Shown: in pieces, positions 6,678 to 8,794 of the stretch
Layout of the letters: the number at the start of each line of letters is the position of its first letter
How positions within the stretch are numbered: position 1 is the stretch's first letter
Source of the DNA: Blastococcus sp. CT_GayMR20
Lineage (GTDB): Bacteria > Actinomycetota > Actinomycetes > Mycobacteriales > Geodermatophilaceae
Assembly: GCF_004570345.1 (NCBI RefSeq)
Contig: NZ_SPQM01000168.1
Coordinates: forward strand, 1 to 8,794
Length of the DNA stretch: 8,794 bases
Reading direction: 5' to 3'
The notes under the pieces: generated by a model
What the model was told of the DNA's origin: nothing
Seen by the model: only the letters and a program-made list of their open reading frames with translations
The model's database searches: none
Made by a program: the position numbers and the translations under genes

Positions 6678-7486
6678 TCGAGCTCCGGAACACCTTCACC
6701 ATCCCCGCTCCGATCGAGGAGGCGTGGCAGGTACTGCTCGACATCGAGCGCATCGCACCGTGCATGCCCGGTGCGAAGATCGAGGCCTCCAGAGGAGCCG
6801 AGTTCGACGGCTCCGTCAAGGTGAAGCTCGGTGCCATGACGCTCACCTACCGTGGGACGGCCAAGATCATCGAGCAGGACGATGCGGCGCACCGGGCCGT
6901 GATCGAGGGATCGGCGAAGGAAGCGCGGGGGAGCGGTACGGCGAAGGCCACGGTCGTCGCGACCCTCCAGCCCGACGGTGACGGCACGGAGGTCGAGGTC
7001 CGCACCTCCCTGCACGTGACCGGGAAGCCCGCACAGTTCGGGCGCGGAGTCATGGCGGAGGTCTCCGAGCGGCTCATCGGTCAGTTCGCCGAGCGGCTGC
7101 GGGAGGAGATGGTGTCTCCGCAGGAACTGCCCGCGGCCGGCGCCACCGCGGATCCGTCGCCTTCCGCAGACGGCGGTGGCCCGTCCACCGACCCGAAGGC
7201 CGCGGCCCCGGAGGCCGGGCCGGGGGTTCCGTCCGACACGTCGGCGGAGCGCACCCCACCGCCCCGACCCGTCCGACCGGCACGCGAGAGCGACGAGCCG
7301 ATCGACCTTCTCGCCGTCGCGGGCGGGCCGGTCGCGAAGCGGGCCGCCGGGGCTGCGGCGGCGGTCGCGCTGCTGCTCCTGCTGATCCGTGCCGTCGCGG
7401 GCAGATCGTCCGCCGGTCGACGTCCGGTGCTGGCCCGGGGCGCGACGATCGTCTGCTCCTGCGGCCACGAGAGCCGGCTCGTCTGA
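6674..7486 (+). CDS. coxG: CoxG-like SRPBCC protein with C-terminal membrane anchor
   Basis: A 270-residue CoxG-type protein. Residues 1-150 form an SRPBCC (START-like) domain with the family hallmarks FTIPAPIEEAWQVLLD (8-23), CMPGAKI (30-36), the central GxMxLTYRGTAKI strand (53-65) and GRGVMAEVSERLIGQFAERL (123-142). A proline/alanine/serine-rich low-complexity linker follows (about 152-205), then DLLAVAGGPVAKRAAG and one predicted membrane helix (about 224-241), and a short basic tail ending in CSCGHESRLV. CoxG is known to anchor CO dehydrogenase to the cytoplasmic membrane; here it would tether the Mo hydroxylase to the respiratory chain. ATG 6674 sits in the coxL stop (ATGA) with GAGAGG (6661-6666) 7 nt upstream. 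The CxC tail after the helix is unusual; see findings. Last gene of the operon, followed by a stem-loop. Confidence 0.9.
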   Translation: MIELRNTFTIPAPIEEAWQVLLDIERIAPCMPGAKIEASRGAEFDGSVKVKLGAMTLTYRGTAKIIEQDDAAHRAVIEGSAKEARGSGTAKATVVATLQPDGDGTEVEVRTSLHVTGKPAQFGRGVMAEVSERLIGQFAERLREEMVSPQELPAAGATADPSPSADGGGPSTDPKAAAPEAGPGVPSDTSAERTPPPRPVRPARESDEPIDLLAVAGGPVAKRAAGAAAAVALLLLLIRAVAGRSSAGRRPVLARGATIVCSCGHESRLV

Positions 7487-7502
7487 GCACGTCCCGCTCG
7501 CG

Positions 7503-7527
7503 CGGTCCAGGGGCTCCGCCTGGACCG
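7503..7527. terminator. Bidirectional stem-loop terminator between convergent genes
   Basis: CGGTCCAGG (7503-7511) and CCTGGACCG (7519-7527) are a perfect 9-bp inverted repeat with a 7-nt loop, 16 nt after the coxG stop and 5 nt beyond the stop of the minus-strand gene. No T-run flanks it on either side, as is common in high-GC actinobacteria. Its position in a 46-nt convergent gap supports use by both transcripts. Confidence 0.7.
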
Positions 7528-7532
7528 GCGTC

Positions 7533-7814
7533 CTAGCGTTGCGCGACGACGGAACCCACGCGCACCGACCTGATCGTCGCGCCGCTCGTGGGAGCCGCCA
7601 CCTGCTGGCCGACGACGTAGTGGCCGGCGGCGGCCCGGGCGCCCTCCTCGCTCTCGAAGAGCAGGAGCCCGACTGCCTCGTCGCCGTCGACGGTGACCCA
7701 GACCTCACCCCGGACGTCCAAGCCGGGCGCTCGGGCCAGCAGCTCTTCCGGGAGCCGTCGAGCGGCATCGGAGTCGATGGACGTCACGTCGATCTCGATG
7801 CAGAGCGCGTACAC
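7533..7814 (-). CDS. Small hypothetical protein, possible ABM-like / dimeric alpha-beta barrel fold
   Basis: A 93-residue protein with no certain family. It begins VYALCIEIDVTSIDSD (strand, then helix ARRLPEELLARAPGL), continues with a central strand pair EVWVTVDGDEAVGLLLFES and a helix EEGARAAAGHYVVGQ, and ends with a strand IRSVRVGSVVAQR. This beta-alpha-beta-beta-alpha-beta order, with LLLFESEEGARAAA, resembles the small antibiotic-biosynthesis-monooxygenase-like (dimeric alpha/beta barrel) proteins common in actinobacteria. Enzyme activity is not implied; no cofactor motif is visible. The start is GTG at 7814, chosen because GAGAGGAG (7819-7826) lies 4 nt upstream; the open frame continues to 8306 but there it is antisense to the MFS gene and compositionally uninformative. 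Convergent with the Mo hydroxylase operon, sharing its terminator, and divergent from the transporter at 7923. Confidence 0.72.
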   Translation of the reverse strand: MYALCIEIDVTSIDSDAARRLPEELLARAPGLDVRGEVWVTVDGDEAVGLLLFESEEGARAAAGHYVVGQQVAAPTSGATIRSVRVGSVVAQR

Positions 7815-7922
7815 CGGTCTCCTCTCGCAGCGGGGTGAGCAGCATCCACCCACCGCGGCGAACTGACAAGCCGGGGTCGGCCCGGTCACGCCCTCGACGA
7901 GGCACGCCACGGAGGTGACCCG
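7815..7922. promoter_or_regulatory. Divergent intergenic region between the small ABM-like gene and the MFS gene
   Basis: A 108-nt gap that must hold promoters for both divergent genes. I see the two Shine-Dalgarno sites at its ends (GAGAGGAG, minus strand, 7819-7826; GGAGG, plus strand, 7911-7915) but no convincing -35/-10 pair and no clear operator repeat; none of the GTATG elements of the 1248-1280 region recurs here. Confidence 0.3.
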
Positions 7923-8794
7923 GTGACCGCGCCGATGTCGCGTTCGCGACGAGTCGCCTTCGGCGCCACGCTGACCTTCACCATGGCGGGTCCGCCGCTC
8001 ATCGTGATCGCGCTGAGCGCGCTCGGGCCCCTGGTGGTGGACGACCTCGACCTCACTCGGGCGGAGTTCGGCTCCTTCGCGATGGTGGCCTTCGCCGTGG
8101 CCGCCGCGTTCTCGGCCGCCGGTGGTCGGCTGGTGGACCGCGTGGGCGGCCGCCCAGCGACGATGGTCGTCTGCGGAGGAGCCTGTGCTTCCCTCCTCCT
8201 GGTGGCCGCGGCCCCCACGTACGGGCTGGTGCTCGGCGCGGTCGCTCTGTCCGGGTTCCTGCTGGCCCTCGCCAATCCGGCGACCAACCTGCTGGTGTCC
8301 ACGCACGTTCCCCCCGGACGACGGGGTGCCCTGGTCGGGCTCAAGCAGAGCGGCGTCCAGTTGAGCCAGGTCGTCGGTGGTGCGCTGCTACCCGGTCTGG
8401 CCGTGCTCGCGGGCTGGCGCGTCGCCGCCACGGTGGCAGCAGGTCTCCTGGCGCCGACTCTGCTGATGTCCTACTTCTTCGTCCCCGGCACGTCCGTCCG
8501 CGCCGACGCGGGTCCGGCGCGGATCCGGCGGCGGGTGCCCGTGGACGTGTGGTGGATGACCGGGTACTCGTTCCTCCTGGGCTGTGCGCTGCAGGCGACC
8601 GTCGTCTACCTGCCCCTGTTCGGGCACGAGGACCTCGGTCTCAGCGTGAGTGCGGCCGGACTGACCGCCGCCGTCATGGGAGCGGTCGGACTGGTGGCCC
8701 GGGTGGCGTGGGGCCGCCTGTTCGAACGGGTGCGCCGGCCGGAGCTGCTCCTCGCCTTCCTGCCGGTCGTGGCGACGGGCGCCGTGGGCGTTCT
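7923..8794 (+). CDS. MFS transporter, N-terminal part (runs off right edge)
   Basis: 290 residues of a major facilitator superfamily permease, open at the window edge, so about the first eight to nine of twelve helices are present. Predicted membrane helices lie near residues 13-38, 50-67, 79-97, 100-120, 145-165, 166-188, 210-232 and 242-262, with a ninth starting near 275. The signature motif A between helices 2 and 3 is GGRLVDRVGGRP (67-78), and the half-repeat equivalent GRLFERVRRPE (264-274) lies after helix 8. LVGLKQSGVQLSQVVGG (138-152 region) before helix 5 is typical of a subset of MFS permeases. The start is GTG 7923 with GGAGG 7 nt upstream (7911-7915); an in-frame ATG at 7935 is the alternative. 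The substrate is unknown. It may import the compound oxidised by the Mo hydroxylase, but it is a separate transcription unit beyond a convergent gene, so the link rests on proximity only. Confidence 0.88.
   Translation, partial: MTAPMSRSRRVAFGATLTFTMAGPPLIVIALSALGPLVVDDLDLTRAEFGSFAMVAFAVAAAFSAAGGRLVDRVGGRPATMVVCGGACASLLLVAAAPTYGLVLGAVALSGFLLALANPATNLLVSTHVPPGRRGALVGLKQSGVQLSQVVGGALLPGLAVLAGWRVAATVAAGLLAPTLLMSYFFVPGTSVRADAGPARIRRRVPVDVWWMTGYSFLLGCALQATVVYLPLFGHEDLGLSVSAAGLTAAVMGAVGLVARVAWGRLFERVRRPELLLAFLPVVATGAVGV

Noticed and set aside
7815..8306. N-terminal extension of the small minus-strand protein to 8306
   Set aside because: It is antisense to the MFS gene, which shows clear helices and motif A on the plus strand; the GTG at 7814 has a strong GAGAGGAG site.
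1..8794. Mobile element, CRISPR, tRNA or phage signal
   Set aside because: I saw no repeat arrays, transposase or integrase motifs, tRNA-like cloverleaf or composition break on reading both strands; the window looks like ordinary chromosomal metabolic genes.

Overview
The window is very GC-rich, strongly GC3-biased DNA with several GTG starts and tight stop/start overlaps. This fits a high-GC actinomycete, perhaps in or near Pseudonocardiales; the genus is a guess. It holds eight protein genes, two of them cut by the window edges. I see no tRNA, rRNA, CRISPR array, insertion sequence or attachment site.

Left arm (1-1118, minus strand): a MoxR-type AAA+ ATPase of the CoxD kind, followed with an 8-nt overlap by the N-terminus of a CoxE-type VWA protein that runs off the left edge. 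In characterised cox clusters such ATPase/VWA pairs mature the molybdenum hydroxylase. A divergent gap (1119-1343) carries a sigma70-like promoter embedded in repeated GTATG/GTATA elements and a TGTAT..ATACA inverted repeat, a likely operator.

Central operon (1344-7486, plus strand): a TcuA/fumarate-reductase-like flavoprotein, then after 66 nt the three subunits of a xanthine-oxidase-family molybdenum hydroxylase in the order M (FAD), S (2x[2Fe-2S]), L (molybdopterin), then a CoxG-like SRPBCC protein with a C-terminal membrane segment. M/S, S/L and L/G overlap by 11, 4 and 4 nt, so they are probably translationally coupled. The large subunit has an active-site loop PYRGVGM. This is neither the form I CO dehydrogenase loop (AYRCSFR) nor the common form II loop (AYRGAGR), so CO oxidation is unlikely and the substrate is unknown. 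Inference: CoxM/S/L hydroxylates a small organic substrate, CoxG tethers the complex to the membrane, CoxD/E mature it, and the flavoprotein does a second redox step on the same compound.

Right arm (7487-8794): a perfect 9-bp stem-loop separates the operon from a convergent small gene (7533-7814, minus) with a possible ABM-like ferredoxin fold. Divergent from that, an MFS transporter starts with GTG at 7923 and runs off the right edge in about its ninth membrane helix; it may import the pathway's substrate.
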